Shown piece by piece: positions 9,615 through 17,939 of a DNA stretch of 64,000 nucleotides. A model generated the notes under the pieces. That model did no database searches. It was not told where the DNA came from and was given only the letters and a program-made list of their open reading frames with translations. The position numbers and the translations under genes are program-made. The number at the start of each line of letters is the position of its first letter. The first letter of the stretch is position 1. Origin of the DNA: JAZKFT01 sp965246935 (GTDB taxonomy: Bacteria > Bacteroidota > Bacteroidia > Chitinophagales > Chitinophagaceae); NCBI GenBank assembly GCA_965246935.1, contig CBDFGC010000028.1:124001-188000 (forward strand), in the 5' to 3' direction.

Positions 9615-10412
9615 ATGCCCATAAAAAAAAAGCCCCAAAAAGAACCACCCGTTATACTCATTACCAATGATGATGGCATTACCGCACCTGGCATCCGCAA
9701 CCTGGTAGCAGCGGTAAAAGATATGGGCCGCATTGTGGTGGTGGCGCCGGATAAACCGCAAAGCGGAATGGGACATGCCATTACCATCGGTCACCCGTTG
9801 CGGATGACTAAGATGGATACCTTCGGCGAAATAGAATCCTGGCAAACCAATGGGACCCCGGTGGATTGTGTAAAGCTGGCTGTCGATAAAATACTGCATC
9901 GCAAACCAGACATTTGCCTGAGCGGTATTAACCATGGCGCCAACCATTCCATTAACGTTATTTATAGCGGAACCATGAGTGCCGCTATGGAAGCAGCAAT
10001 TGAAAGTATTCCCTCTGTTGGTTTTTCATTGCTGGATTACAGCATGGAGGCCGACTTTAGCATGGCACGGGAGGTGGTACAAAAAATTGTACAAAAAATT
10101 ATGAGCCGCAAGCAGGACAAACACCTGCTACTAAATGTAAATATTCCATCTATCGATAAAGAATTATTAAAAGGCATACGCATCTGCCGGCAGGCTTACG
10201 CCAAATACGAGGAGGATTTTGACGAACGACATGATCCGCACGGACGTAAATACTACTGGCTTACCGGGCAGTTTCAAAACTTTGATAAGGGCAGGGATAC
10301 CGATGTATGGGCATTGGAGCACAATTATGTAAGTGTTGTCCCCGTTAGTATAGACTTTACCGATTATAAAAATAAAACCAGGCTGGAAGAATTATGGGGC
10401 AGTTCATTTTAA
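9615..10412 (+). CDS. surE: 5'/3'-nucleotidase SurE
   Basis: 265 residues, the usual SurE length. It removes phosphate from nucleoside 5'- and 3'-monophosphates in the cytoplasm and is linked to stationary-phase survival. The metal-binding set is visible: ITNDDG at residues 16-21 (Asp19, Asp20), Ser50 in PQSGMGHA, and Asn106 in SGINHGANHS, followed by YSGTMSAAMEA. The conserved NGTPVDCVKLA is also present. The downstream membrane-protein gene overlaps its end by 19 bp, and lpxB follows. The upstream divergent gene is the XRE-S24 repressor. Confidence 0.95.
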   Translation: MPIKKKPQKEPPVILITNDDGITAPGIRNLVAAVKDMGRIVVVAPDKPQSGMGHAITIGHPLRMTKMDTFGEIESWQTNGTPVDCVKLAVDKILHRKPDICLSGINHGANHSINVIYSGTMSAAMEAAIESIPSVGFSLLDYSMEADFSMAREVVQKIVQKIMSRKQDKHLLLNVNIPSIDKELLKGIRICRQAYAKYEEDFDERHDPHGRKYYWLTGQFQNFDKGRDTDVWALEHNYVSVVPVSIDFTDYKNKTRLEELWGSSF

Positions 10413-10699
10413 AAAGAGATAATCTAAAACTGGGGCTTGTCCTTGGCCTGCTGACGCCTGTTATTGGTATCCTTGTTTTTTATTTGTGGCGATTTAGTTC
10501 ATACACTTTTCAGGAATTTTGGCTTAATCTACAATCCAATCGTAATCTCGTTACCAGCATTGCGGTCATTTGTATGTTTCTAAACATTGTTGTGTTTACA
10601 TTATATATTAATACCAGGCGGGATCAAACCGCTAAGGGCGTTTTTATTATAACAGTTGTGTTTGGCATTGTAGCCCTGGTATTTAAGTTTTTAGGGTAA
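10394..10699 (+). CDS. Small three-helix membrane protein in the surE-lpxB cluster
   Basis: 101 residues, starting inside the last codons of surE (19 bp overlap), which implies translational coupling. Three hydrophobic segments are evident: LGLVLGLLTPVIGILVFYLW (about 13-32), LVTSIAVICMFLNIVVFTLY (about 52-71) and GVFIITVVFGIVALVFKFL (about 82-100). I do not recognise a named domain. The overlap with surE and closeness to lpxB, a lipid A gene, make an envelope role plausible, but that is inference from position only. Confidence 0.75.
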   Translation: MGQFILKRDNLKLGLVLGLLTPVIGILVFYLWRFSSYTFQEFWLNLQSNRNLVTSIAVICMFLNIVVFTLYINTRRDQTAKGVFIITVVFGIVALVFKFLG

Positions 10700-10705
10700 A
10701 GCCAC

Positions 10706-10835
10706 CGGCCCCCACCTAACCTCCCCCAACAGGGGAGGAATAAAACCGTAGCATTTTTGGTTTTAATTATTTTTATATAGATTTCGCTCAATTTCAATTA
10801 TGTTTAGTAGCCCCTCTTTTGGAGGGGTTGGGGAG
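10706..10835. repeat. Inverted pair of C-rich / G-rich short repeats
   Basis: Near 10706-10740 a C-rich stretch forms the hairpin CCTCCCCCAACAGGGGAGG. At 10809-10835 a related sequence lies in the opposite orientation, CCCCTCTTTTGGAGGGG followed by TTGGGGAGGC. Related C/G-rich stretches occur in the 467 bp elements at 48 and 63 kb. The right-hand copy falls directly before lpxB and could be mistaken for 16 extra N-terminal codons. Confidence 0.55.
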
Positions 10836-10847
10836 GCCGTCATTCTT

Positions 10848-12083
10848 ATGAAATATTACCTGATAGCCGGTGAGGCAAGCGGTGATTTGCATGGCAGTAA
10901 TTTAATTAAGGCCATGCTGAAAAAAGATGCTGCCGCCAGTATACGCTGCTGGGGCGGCGACAAAATGGAAGCAGCAGGCGCCACGGTTGTAAAGCATTAC
11001 CAGGAGCTGGCATTTATGGGTTTTTTTGAAGTGGTGATGAACCTGCGCACTATCCTTAAAAACATACGCTTTTGCAAACAGGATATTACTGCCTGGCAGC
11101 CGGATGTGCTTGTCTTTATTGATTACCCTGGTTTTAATATCAAAATTGCCCAATGGGCTAAGTCGTTAGGCTACAAAACAGTGTGGTATATATCGCCGCA
11201 GGTATGGGCCTGGAAGGAAAGCCGGGTAAAAATTCTGCGGCGTTGTATCGATCGGATGTTGTGCATTCTGCCATTTGAAAAAGCCTTTTATCAAAAATGG
11301 AATTATGAGGTAGAATATGTAGGGCATCCGCTTTTAGAAGTTATTAGTCAACAGTCTGGCAGTCAGCAGGCAGCAGGCAGCAGTCAGGAAGGCCGAAAGA
11401 CAGGAAGTCAGGAAAAAGAAAGTCGAAAAGTCCGGAAGTCAGAAAGTCCGGAAGAAAGAACGGATTCACCATTCACGACTGACGATTCACGATTCACCAT
11501 TCACCATTCACGACTAGTGGTTGCTCTGCTGCCCGGCAGTAGGAAGCAGGAAATTCTAAAGAAATTGCCGGTGATGCTGGCAGTAGCTGCACGGCTACCG
11601 CAATACCAGTTTGTAGTTGCCAAAGCGCCCGGGCAGGAAGACGCATTTTATGAACCGCTGCTACAGCCGTATAAAAATGTAACTGCTGTAAGGGACGCCA
11701 CTTATAATCTGTTGAAAGAAGCTACCGCAGCATTGGTAACCAGCGGCACCGCTACGCTTGAAACGGCTTTGTTTAGTGTGCCACAGGTAGTATGCTATAA
11801 AGGAAGCCCCATTAGTTACCAGATTGCCAAACGGCTAATTACCATTAAATATATTAGTTTGGTGAACCTGATTATGGACCGGCCGGTAGTAAAAGAATTA
11901 ATTCAGCACCAAATGACTGCGGAAAATCTACAGGCCGAACTGGAAAAGCTACTGGATGATGAAGCTACACGTGCCCGAATCAAAAAAGATTATGCTGAAC
12001 TCTGGAATTTGCTAAGTGCCGGCGGCAATGCTTCGGAAAAGGCAGCAGCGATTATTTGTGATTTTATGAATGGCCAATTGTGA
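10848..12083 (+). CDS. lpxB: Lipid-A-disaccharide synthase LpxB with in-frame insert
   Basis: 411 residues from ATG 10848 (MKYYLIAGEASGDLHG), the standard LpxB N-terminus; an upstream ATG at 10800 only translates a repeat. The enzyme joins UDP-diacylglucosamine and lipid X to make the lipid A disaccharide at the inner membrane. Recognisable blocks are CWGGDKMEAAGA, MGFFEVV, VWYISPQVWAWKESR, VEYVGHPLLEV, VALLPGSRKQEI and the C-terminal TSGTATLETALF / VCYKGSPISYQIAKRLI. Between VGHPLLEVI and VVALLPGS lies a polar stretch of about 57 residues, encoded by repeat DNA (11345-11514), where relatives have a linker of about 20. Length therefore exceeds the usual ~370-380. It is probably tolerated as a surface loop. 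Confidence 0.92.
   Translation: MKYYLIAGEASGDLHGSNLIKAMLKKDAAASIRCWGGDKMEAAGATVVKHYQELAFMGFFEVVMNLRTILKNIRFCKQDITAWQPDVLVFIDYPGFNIKIAQWAKSLGYKTVWYISPQVWAWKESRVKILRRCIDRMLCILPFEKAFYQKWNYEVEYVGHPLLEVISQQSGSQQAAGSSQEGRKTGSQEKESRKVRKSESPEERTDSPFTTDDSRFTIHHSRLVVALLPGSRKQEILKKLPVMLAVAARLPQYQFVVAKAPGQEDAFYEPLLQPYKNVTAVRDATYNLLKEATAALVTSGTATLETALFSVPQVVCYKGSPISYQIAKRLITIKYISLVNLIMDRPVVKELIQHQMTAENLQAELEKLLDDEATRARIKKDYAELWNLLSAGGNASEKAAAIICDFMNGQL
11345..11514 (+). repeat. Intergenic-type repeat embedded in lpxB
   Basis: A run of short degenerate repeats: CAGCAGGCAGCAG-like units, then AGTCAGGAA / AAGTCCGGAAG units, then ATTCACCATTCACGA units. A segment with the same AAAGTCCGGAAGA...ATTCACC order lies inverted just after the lpxB stop (12084-12140), and ATTCACGACT recurs at 14800. 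It is open in the lpxB frame throughout. Confidence 0.75.
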
Positions 12084-12140
12084 AGGGTGAATTAAGTTCC
12101 GGCTATCTTCCGGACTTTCGGTCTTACCATCTTCCCAACT
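12084..12140 (-). repeat. Inverted copy of the repeat inside lpxB
   Basis: The complement reads CCGAAAGTCCGGAAGATAGC, then CGGAACTTAATTCACCC, matching the AAAGTCCGGAAGAAAGAACG then GATTCACC order of the segment inserted in lpxB. It begins directly after the lpxB stop codon and lies between convergent genes. Confidence 0.6.
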
Positions 12141-12144
12141 TGTC

Positions 12145-12312
12145 TTAGTGTTTCCGAATCAGCTTTATTACCAGGATAATCAGTGCCACCAAAAACAAAA
12201 GGATAGACAGCCGGTTAATACCGTGCATGTACTTTACGAATTGCGTATTGGGGCGGTTCGGATCTTTTTTCCGGAGATAAAAATATTCGCCTATTTGCTG
12301 CCAAAATCCCAT
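12145..12312 (-). CDS. Small DUF6728-type single-pass membrane protein
   Basis: 55 residues, starting MGFWQQIGEYFYLRKKDPNR and followed by HGINRLSILLFLVALIILVIKLIRKH. A short amphipathic/basic N-terminal part precedes one C-terminal transmembrane helix. The pattern (YFYxRKKDPNRP, MHGINxxSI) is that of the small DUF6728 family of Bacteroidota; this assignment is from memory of the motif. A longer frame continues upstream but is antisense to msrB and lacks coding character. Convergent with lpxB; function unknown. Confidence 0.75.
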   Translation of the reverse strand: MGFWQQIGEYFYLRKKDPNRPNTQFVKYMHGINRLSILLFLVALIILVIKLIRKH

Positions 12313-12429
12313 GTAAGTGTATTTTACGCAATGTGAAGTTAAAAGAAGATCAGAACAACTTATAAGGTATAAATGTTGAAACTGTAACATAAATGCCTTC
12401 GTAAATTTATTCACTAAAAAAAAATTGTC

Positions 12430-12903
12430 ATGAAAAAAATAATTGCTGCTGTAAGCGTTACCGCTTTTTTGATGCTGGCCGCCTGCGCTCAAAAAACAGC
12501 GCCGAAGCAATACCCGGTTACCAAAACCGATGCGGAATGGAAAAAAATACTTACACCGGAGCAATATGAGGTTACCCGGAAAGCAGGAACAGAACAGGCT
12601 TTTACCGGTGCAACCTGGGAAAACCACAAGAAAGGAGACTATTATTGTGTATGCTGTAACCAATTGCTTTTTAATAGCAGTACCAAGTTTGAAAGCGGTA
12701 CGGGTTGGCCCAGTTTTTACCAACCTGCCGTACAAAAAAATGTAGAAGAGCATACCGACAGTAAATACGGCATGAGCCGTACCGAAGTTGTATGCAGCAA
12801 CTGCGGTGCACACCTGGGCCATGTATTTGATGATGGTCCTAAACCTACGGGATTGCGGTATTGCATGAACTCCGCGTCACTTTCTTTTAAGGAAACCAAG
12901 TAA
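12430..12903 (+). CDS. msrB: Peptide-methionine (R)-S-oxide reductase, lipoprotein form
   Basis: 157 residues. The first 19 form a lipoprotein signal ending in LMLAAC, so the enzyme is anchored in the envelope. MsrB reduces the R isomer of methionine sulfoxide in proteins. The MsrB domain fills the rest: YEVTRKAGTEQAFTG, zinc-binding CVCC and CSNC pairs, SGTGWPSF, HLGHVFDDGP and the catalytic Cys in RYCMNS. The next two genes are a cytochrome b and a Moco oxidoreductase, which together recall a periplasmic methionine sulfoxide repair set. A terminator follows. A second, cytoplasmic MsrB is at 59214. Confidence 0.93.
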   Translation: MKKIIAAVSVTAFLMLAACAQKTAPKQYPVTKTDAEWKKILTPEQYEVTRKAGTEQAFTGATWENHKKGDYYCVCCNQLLFNSSTKFESGTGWPSFYQPAVQKNVEEHTDSKYGMSRTEVVCSNCGAHLGHVFDDGPKPTGLRYCMNSASLSFKETK

Positions 12904-12921
12904 AAATGATAAGTATAACTG

Positions 12922-12948
12922 CCCCGGTACATTCTGCCGGGGTTTTTT
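12922..12948 (+). terminator. Rho-independent terminator after msrB
   Basis: CCCCGGTA, a short loop and TGCCGGGG form an 8 bp stem (one G-T pair), followed by TTTTTT at 12943-12948. It lies 19 bp after the msrB stop. Confidence 0.85.
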
Positions 12949-13072
12949 ATGCCTGCACTTTACCCATTGAACAAAAACCCACAAAATGTTATGGTTTCGT
13001 GATAAGTTAATCTAACCTATTTAATAACAATACGATAGATTTACTGGCAGCAACCGTTAATCATTTTATTGT

Positions 13073-13768
13073 ATGCCCGTAACTGTTATCAAAAAACACC
13101 CGCTGGCTATCCGCTGGCTACACTGGATCAACTTTCCGTTATTGACTATTATGCTATGGAGCGGCCTGCTGATTTATTGGGCTAATGCAGCTTATGGTAT
13201 TCACCTGGGCAAGCAGGAAGTATTTCATTTTTTCCCTAAAGGATTTTACACTGCTTTAGGGGTTCCCTTTCGCCTCGCCGAAGGCATGGCGCTGCATTTT
13301 ACTTTTATGTGGCTGTTCTTTATTAACGGTGTCATTTACGTGATTTATCTGTTGGTTTCAAGAGAGTATAAGCTCATCTTTCCTAATAGAAGATCGTTAA
13401 AAGAAAGTTTTTTAGTTGTGTTGCACGACCTGCACATTCGCCGTGGTTTGCCTCCGCAGAAAAAGTATAATGCAGCTCAGCGAATTGCCTACACTGGTGT
13501 AATTGTAATGGGATTTTTAATGATCATTACCGGATTATCAATTTATAAGCCTGCACAACTACATTGGTTGACTGCCATTTGCGGCGGCTACGAGTGGGCA
13601 CGAGCCGAACATTTTATTATATCTGTTTTGTTTGTATTGTTTTTTATAGTTCATGTAGCACAGGTAATTATTGCCGGCTGGCGTAATTTCAGTAGTATGA
13701 TTACCGGCTTTGAAGTAAAGAAATCTGCATCGTTAAAACGTGAATCACCGATTATGGATCGTAAATAA
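13073..13768 (+). CDS. Cytochrome b561/b6-type membrane protein
   Basis: 231 residues with about four to five hydrophobic helices. Likely heme-ligand histidines lie in HPLAIRWLHWINFP (helix 1), ALHFTFMW (helix 2) and EHFIISVLFVLFFIVHVAQV (last helices). This is the pattern of cytochrome b subunits of formate dehydrogenase, thiosulfate reductase and MsrQ-like partners, which carry electrons from the quinone pool to a periplasmic oxidoreductase. The gene 157 bp downstream encodes a sulfite-oxidase-type molybdopterin protein, the expected partner. The last ~20 residues are a polar cytoplasmic tail. Confidence 0.85.
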   Translation: MPVTVIKKHPLAIRWLHWINFPLLTIMLWSGLLIYWANAAYGIHLGKQEVFHFFPKGFYTALGVPFRLAEGMALHFTFMWLFFINGVIYVIYLLVSREYKLIFPNRRSLKESFLVVLHDLHIRRGLPPQKKYNAAQRIAYTGVIVMGFLMIITGLSIYKPAQLHWLTAICGGYEWARAEHFIISVLFVLFFIVHVAQVIIAGWRNFSSMITGFEVKKSASLKRESPIMDRK

Positions 13769-13925
13769 TGTTAACCGTTTGCTATTTGCAATTGACTATG
13801 CAGTGATAAATTATAACGGATGGGAAGTATACTCAATTTTGGAATGATAAAAAATTGTAATCATCGAAAACTCAATGTCAATCGAAGATTTCAAAACGCT
13901 GAACTTTAAATTTTAAACGGTTTTC

Positions 13926-14681
13926 ATGAGCACCGAACTAAAAACGACCACTTTTACTGAAAAGCAAATCCGCAACCGGACGATTATTTCTTTTATTGTA
14001 TTTATCGTCTTTATTGCTTTATTGTTTTTCGGCTGGCGATGGCTGCATCAGCAACCAAAAGAAGAAGGGGCTTACAAGCCGTTGCGCCGCACTTTGCAGG
14101 CCAATGAGAACCTGTTTGGCCGACTCGTAAAAGCCAATCATCTTGCCAAAACTTACCCCGTATCGGCTGCGGATAAAAACGTTCGTTTCAATGGTAGTTT
14201 TGGTATGCAAACCCCACTGGATACAGCCTGGCGATTGGTGGTTGTAAAAGGTGCCGGCGATACGTTGCGGTTAACCCTCAATGAATTGCGCATGTTGCCA
14301 AAAACCGAAATTGTTTTCGATTTTAAGTGTATAGAAGGCTGGAGCCAGGTTACGCACTGGGGCGGTGTACGATTGAAAGATTTTTTAGACCATTATGGGT
14401 TGATGGAGCAACAAAAAATGAGTTATATGGGACTAAATACCCCGGATGGTCAATACTATGTGGGTATTGATATGCCAAGTGCCTTGCACCAGCAAACGTT
14501 ACTGTGCTATGAAGTAAACGGCCATATGCTACCCATAAGAGACGGTTACCCCCTCCGGTTGATTATCCCGGTAAAATATGGTGTCAAGCATCTTAAACGC
14601 ATTGGCACCATGTACTTTAGCAACCAACCGCCACCCGACTACTGGGCACAAAGAGGCTATGATTATTTTGCCGGGCTATAA
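13926..14681 (+). CDS. Membrane-anchored molybdopterin oxidoreductase (sulfite-oxidase fold)
   Basis: 251 residues. One N-terminal transmembrane helix lies at about residues 19-38 (IISFIVFIVFIALLFFGWRW). The Moco-binding domain follows from about residue 100, with Cys135 in DFKCIEGWS as the expected molybdenum ligand, then WGGVRLKDFL, YVGIDMPSAL, GYPLRLIIPVKYGVKHLKRI. Similar proteins include MsrP/YedY, which reduces methionine sulfoxide. No twin-arginine motif is visible before the helix (KQIRNRT), although folded Moco enzymes normally need Tat export. It pairs with the cytochrome b gene upstream. Substrate unproven. Confidence 0.85.
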   Translation: MSTELKTTTFTEKQIRNRTIISFIVFIVFIALLFFGWRWLHQQPKEEGAYKPLRRTLQANENLFGRLVKANHLAKTYPVSAADKNVRFNGSFGMQTPLDTAWRLVVVKGAGDTLRLTLNELRMLPKTEIVFDFKCIEGWSQVTHWGGVRLKDFLDHYGLMEQQKMSYMGLNTPDGQYYVGIDMPSALHQQTLLCYEVNGHMLPIRDGYPLRLIIPVKYGVKHLKRIGTMYFSNQPPPDYWAQRGYDYFAGL

Positions 14682-14802
14682 TGATCATGACTGGTGAATG
14701 CTTTGAGGCTACATTCCTGATCAATTCTTATGATGAATTATCATAAACTGATTAATTAAATTTCTTAACTTCAATCAGCATCAGTCATTCAACATTGACC
14801 AT

Positions 14803-15798
14803 TCACGACTTGTCCGCCGGATACATGACGCCCGCCTGCCGCCTCACTTCGTCCATCGTTTCAAAAACGGCTTTGCTGAAAGAATGACTGTAAATATCGC
14901 TTTCAATTTTGCCGGCTTTTATGCAGCGGTAAACTTCATCAATTTCATACTGAAAACCACGACCTTCCCATTCACAGGGATAACTGGTTGATTCCGCATC
15001 GTAAGGTTGTACCGTAATGCCTTTGGTTTTTTCGTTCCAGGGTTGTTGTATAATTATTTTCCCGTTTTTCCCATATATCACTGCCATGCCTTCAGTTTGC
15101 AATACAAACGACGATTCCAGCGTAGCGTATTTGCCACCCTCATAAGAAAATAACATCGTGCAGCTTTCATCAATACTGCCGGGGCTAAGGCGGGCGTGGG
15201 CTTGTATCTTTTCCGGTTTGCCAAAAAGCAATTGTGCCAAAAAAACTGCATATATTCCGAGATCCAGCAATGATCCACCCCCCAATTCAGGATTAAAATA
15301 GCGGCTCTCCAAGTCATATGGTGCTTTGTAACTGATATCGGCCCGTAAGGCAACCAGCTCACCTATTGCATTGTCTGCTATTAATTTTACCAATTGCTGA
15401 ATTCCGGGTGTGAGGCGTATCCACATGGCTTCCATTAAAAAAGTATGGTGCTGCCGGGCTACTGTAGTCATTCTATTTACTTGTGCCAGGTTAATGGCCA
15501 GCGGCTTTTCGCACAAAACCGGCAGCCCATTTTGAAGGCACGCAATTGCCTCTTCACAATGTAGTGTATGCGGGGTAGCAATATATACGGCATCAACCTG
15601 CGCATTATTTACAAATGTATCCAGCTTATCAAAATACCTGGGTGCCTGTTCCTTGTCAGCAAACTGGTGTGCTTCGTTAATATCTTTTGAAAATACGGCT
15701 TCTATGGTATGACAGGCGGTGGCGGCTAATTTCAGGTCATGTGCAAAATCTTTTGCAATACTTCCCGGACCGATAACTCCCCATTTGAACGTTTCCAT
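14803..15798 (-). CDS. Gfo/Idh/MocA-family NAD(P)-dependent oxidoreductase
   Basis: 331 residues. The N-terminal Rossmann fold starts WGVIGPGSIAKDFAHDL with the GxGxIA-type nucleotide loop. AVYIATPHTLHCEEAIACLQ and LPVLCEKPLAIN (the EKP motif) follow within the first 100 residues. The C-terminal alpha/beta domain (RYFNPELGGGSLLDLGIYAV) is typical of trans-dihydrodiol / glucose-fructose oxidoreductase relatives. It is cytoplasmic and probably oxidises a sugar or cyclitol; the exact substrate is not readable. It stands alone, with an upstream region that also serves the divergent DUF4142 gene. The sequence at 14790-14810 past its stop carries the ATTCACGACT repeat. Confidence 0.9.
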   Translation of the reverse strand: METFKWGVIGPGSIAKDFAHDLKLAATACHTIEAVFSKDINEAHQFADKEQAPRYFDKLDTFVNNAQVDAVYIATPHTLHCEEAIACLQNGLPVLCEKPLAINLAQVNRMTTVARQHHTFLMEAMWIRLTPGIQQLVKLIADNAIGELVALRADISYKAPYDLESRYFNPELGGGSLLDLGIYAVFLAQLLFGKPEKIQAHARLSPGSIDESCTMLFSYEGGKYATLESSFVLQTEGMAVIYGKNGKIIIQQPWNEKTKGITVQPYDAESTSYPCEWEGRGFQYEIDEVYRCIKAGKIESDIYSHSFSKAVFETMDEVRRQAGVMYPADKS

Positions 15799-15915
15799 GC
15801 TAATGCTGATTTAAAAAATGGTTTATGCAAAACCGTGCCGGTAGCATGATATAGCAAACAACCGGGTCTGGTACTATAGTTGCACTGCTTCTTCATGCGT
15901 AGATGTCACTAACGA

Positions 15916-15959
15916 TCAATAATTCAGTGTAGAAACATACTATTTCAAAACTGCATTTG
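15916..15959 (+). promoter_or_regulatory. Shared-box promoter, site f (DUF4142 gene)
   Basis: ATAATTCAGTG inside TCAATAATTCAGTGTAGAAA (15916-15935), with TTTG at 15956-15959, 40 bp from the box start. The 11 bp ATAATTCAGTG is identical to the site before the Met-rich gene at 61559. The start codon is 53 bp further on. Confidence 0.55.
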
Positions 15960-16012
15960 AGATTGATTTCTTGCATAATGACGTCTATACAACATTTAAA
16001 ACATATTATTTT

Positions 16013-17608
16013 ATGAGAACGAGGTATTTGTTTATAGCAGCGGCCATCATTAGCAGTGGTATGTTTCTTCCACCAACTTCTTTTGCTCAAAGAACGAATC
16101 AGCCTGTTAACAGAGCGACATTAACACCAACGGATAGAGCGTTTGTGCAGGATGCAATTAACAGAAATAATGAAGCGATGGCTTTGGCACAAGCTGCATT
16201 ACAGCAATCGAAAAAAAAAGAGGTACAACAGATAGCTGCTCAATTGATGAGTGATCATAGAGTGGCGCAAAAAAAGCTATATGCCATAGCTGGTATAGCG
16301 GATACGATCCCTTATAGCCGTAGTGCAATACAACCGGTGGCCGGCGTTAACAGGTTACCTGCTACGGATAATTTGGACAGTCGCCGCAACCGCACTGTTG
16401 TAAGTATTACCGATGATAAAACAGCAAATAGTACGGTAGCGTCTAATACAGCAAATTCCAATAACACACCAACCATAAATACATCAACTGGTATATCAAC
16501 CACGCAACTCCAAGGTGGATTTGATACTTCCTCCCATTTTGGCGTCAACCAGTCATTCAATGGTAATACATCCATTGATAATGCAAATGGTGTAAACAAC
16601 AGTAACCGTACCGATGTGGGTAGTTACAGCGGCCGTGCTTCTGAAACCAATACTCCTGCTTATACACAAAATCCGGTAACCGGCAACCAGCAATTGAACA
16701 ATGGCATTAACAGCAACAATACAGCTATCCCCGTTTCTACAACCAACATTGGAATTACAAATGGGTTAGGTGGCGGTGTTGTAGATACCGTACGTCAAAC
16801 CGGTTCTACTGCCGGTTTTCAAAACCCGGGTACAAATCTCTCCTCTCCCGGAAATGAAAGGTATAGTAAAACCACGCCAGCTACCGTACCTAACAATAAT
16901 GCCGGGAGTGATTATGGTGTAGCCGGCGTGCCCATTAACAATACGCAAACGAATGCTTTAAACACAGCCCCGTATAGTAATAATAATATTAACAGCAATA
17001 GTGTTCAAACGGGTCGGGTTTTGCCTACATCCGATCCGGCAGTTGTTGTTAATTCCAGCACTGCATCCATGGGTAATAAAGATGTTGGCTTTAATAATGC
17101 AAGCACAGGTGCCAACGGAGTTGTTCAGCAAAGCGGACAATTAGCTGCCGATAATGCCAATGGTATCAACCGCCGTACATCTGAAGTAATTAACGACAAT
17201 ACTGCCGTATCAAATAAAAATAGTATTACAAGAAACGGTACAACAACTACTACCGGCGCCATTACAAATAACGGTGCCATCCTTGCAGGCCGTTCAAGAG
17301 GTACCAATAACGCAGTTGGTATAGCCAACCCATCCGCTACTGCAACCAATCCGACTAATAACAGTAATTTTTATTCGGAACCATTTACTGTCTCACCAGC
17401 TTTAAGTTCTTTACGTACGGCATCACCTGATACATTCGATGCACAATGGGCCATCCAAATGAATGCAAACCAGCAGGTAGCCATTACCTTATACCAGTCC
17501 GCACTTCGCCGCACCACAAATGCACAGATAAAATCTTATATTAATACAGTTGTGCAACTGCTGCGTGGCCATCAGTTTGCTTTAGGCCAATGGCAAGCTA
17601 AACAGTAA
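16013..17608 (+). CDS. DUF4142 protein split by a ~375-residue Asn/Thr-rich insert
   Basis: 531 residues from ATG 16013, which opens a signal peptide (MRTRYLFIAAAIISSGMF...SFA). Residues about 35-92 (LTPTDRAFVQDAINRNNEAMALAQAALQQ...) are the first helices of a DUF4142 four-helix bundle. Residues about 472-531 (FDAQWAIQMNANQQVAITLYQSAL... LLRGHQFAL) are the remaining helices. Between them, at about 96-470, is low-complexity sequence rich in Asn, Thr, Ser and Gly with no Cys. Family members are normally about 150-200 residues with a short loop here. Probably periplasmic or surface exposed. A terminator follows, and the upstream promoter carries the shared box. Confidence 0.85.
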   Translation: MRTRYLFIAAAIISSGMFLPPTSFAQRTNQPVNRATLTPTDRAFVQDAINRNNEAMALAQAALQQSKKKEVQQIAAQLMSDHRVAQKKLYAIAGIADTIPYSRSAIQPVAGVNRLPATDNLDSRRNRTVVSITDDKTANSTVASNTANSNNTPTINTSTGISTTQLQGGFDTSSHFGVNQSFNGNTSIDNANGVNNSNRTDVGSYSGRASETNTPAYTQNPVTGNQQLNNGINSNNTAIPVSTTNIGITNGLGGGVVDTVRQTGSTAGFQNPGTNLSSPGNERYSKTTPATVPNNNAGSDYGVAGVPINNTQTNALNTAPYSNNNINSNSVQTGRVLPTSDPAVVVNSSTASMGNKDVGFNNASTGANGVVQQSGQLAADNANGINRRTSEVINDNTAVSNKNSITRNGTTTTTGAITNNGAILAGRSRGTNNAVGIANPSATATNPTNNSNFYSEPFTVSPALSSLRTASPDTFDAQWAIQMNANQQVAITLYQSALRRTTNAQIKSYINTVVQLLRGHQFALGQWQAKQ

Positions 17609-17640
17609 AATTCAATTGGCTAAGACCAGTAAATCAATCA

Positions 17641-17675
17641 AACCCCGGATGTTTTATAGTCATTCGGGGTTTTTG
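17641..17675 (+). terminator. Rho-independent terminator after the DUF4142 gene
   Basis: AACCCCGGATG, an 8-10 nt loop and CATTCGGGGTTTTT form a stem with one bulge and a T tail, 33 bp after the stop. The gap from here to 17939 contains no gene; TACTTTGC just before the DUF4197 start (about 17897) fits a -7 box. Confidence 0.8.
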
Positions 17676-17939
17676 TAATGTCGGGGGGTATAAACAGGAA
17701 ATTATTAGTAAATAATATCATCGCATTGACAGAACATTCTATTCCTTCTGCATTTAATTATGGCGTAGTGGAAATACAAACCAATTTCAAATAAAGATTT
17801 CCCGATACGGTTCTGTTCTGCCAATTTAACTTTTTATACCAATCATTACAGTTAAACCATGCGATGGCTTTTAACTCTGAAGGACTGATCTGTAGTACTT
17901 TGCACTTGTTATTAATGCTTACAAAAAACTAAATGTATA

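Noticed and set aside
10800..10847. Sixteen extra N-terminal codons of lpxB
   Set aside because: They translate the short C/G-rich repeat; the ATG at 10848 gives the conserved LpxB N-terminus.
12313..12822. Long leftward open frame antisense to msrB
   Set aside because: Only its last 55 codons (12145-12312) have protein character and a good start. The rest is the complement of a clear msrB gene.
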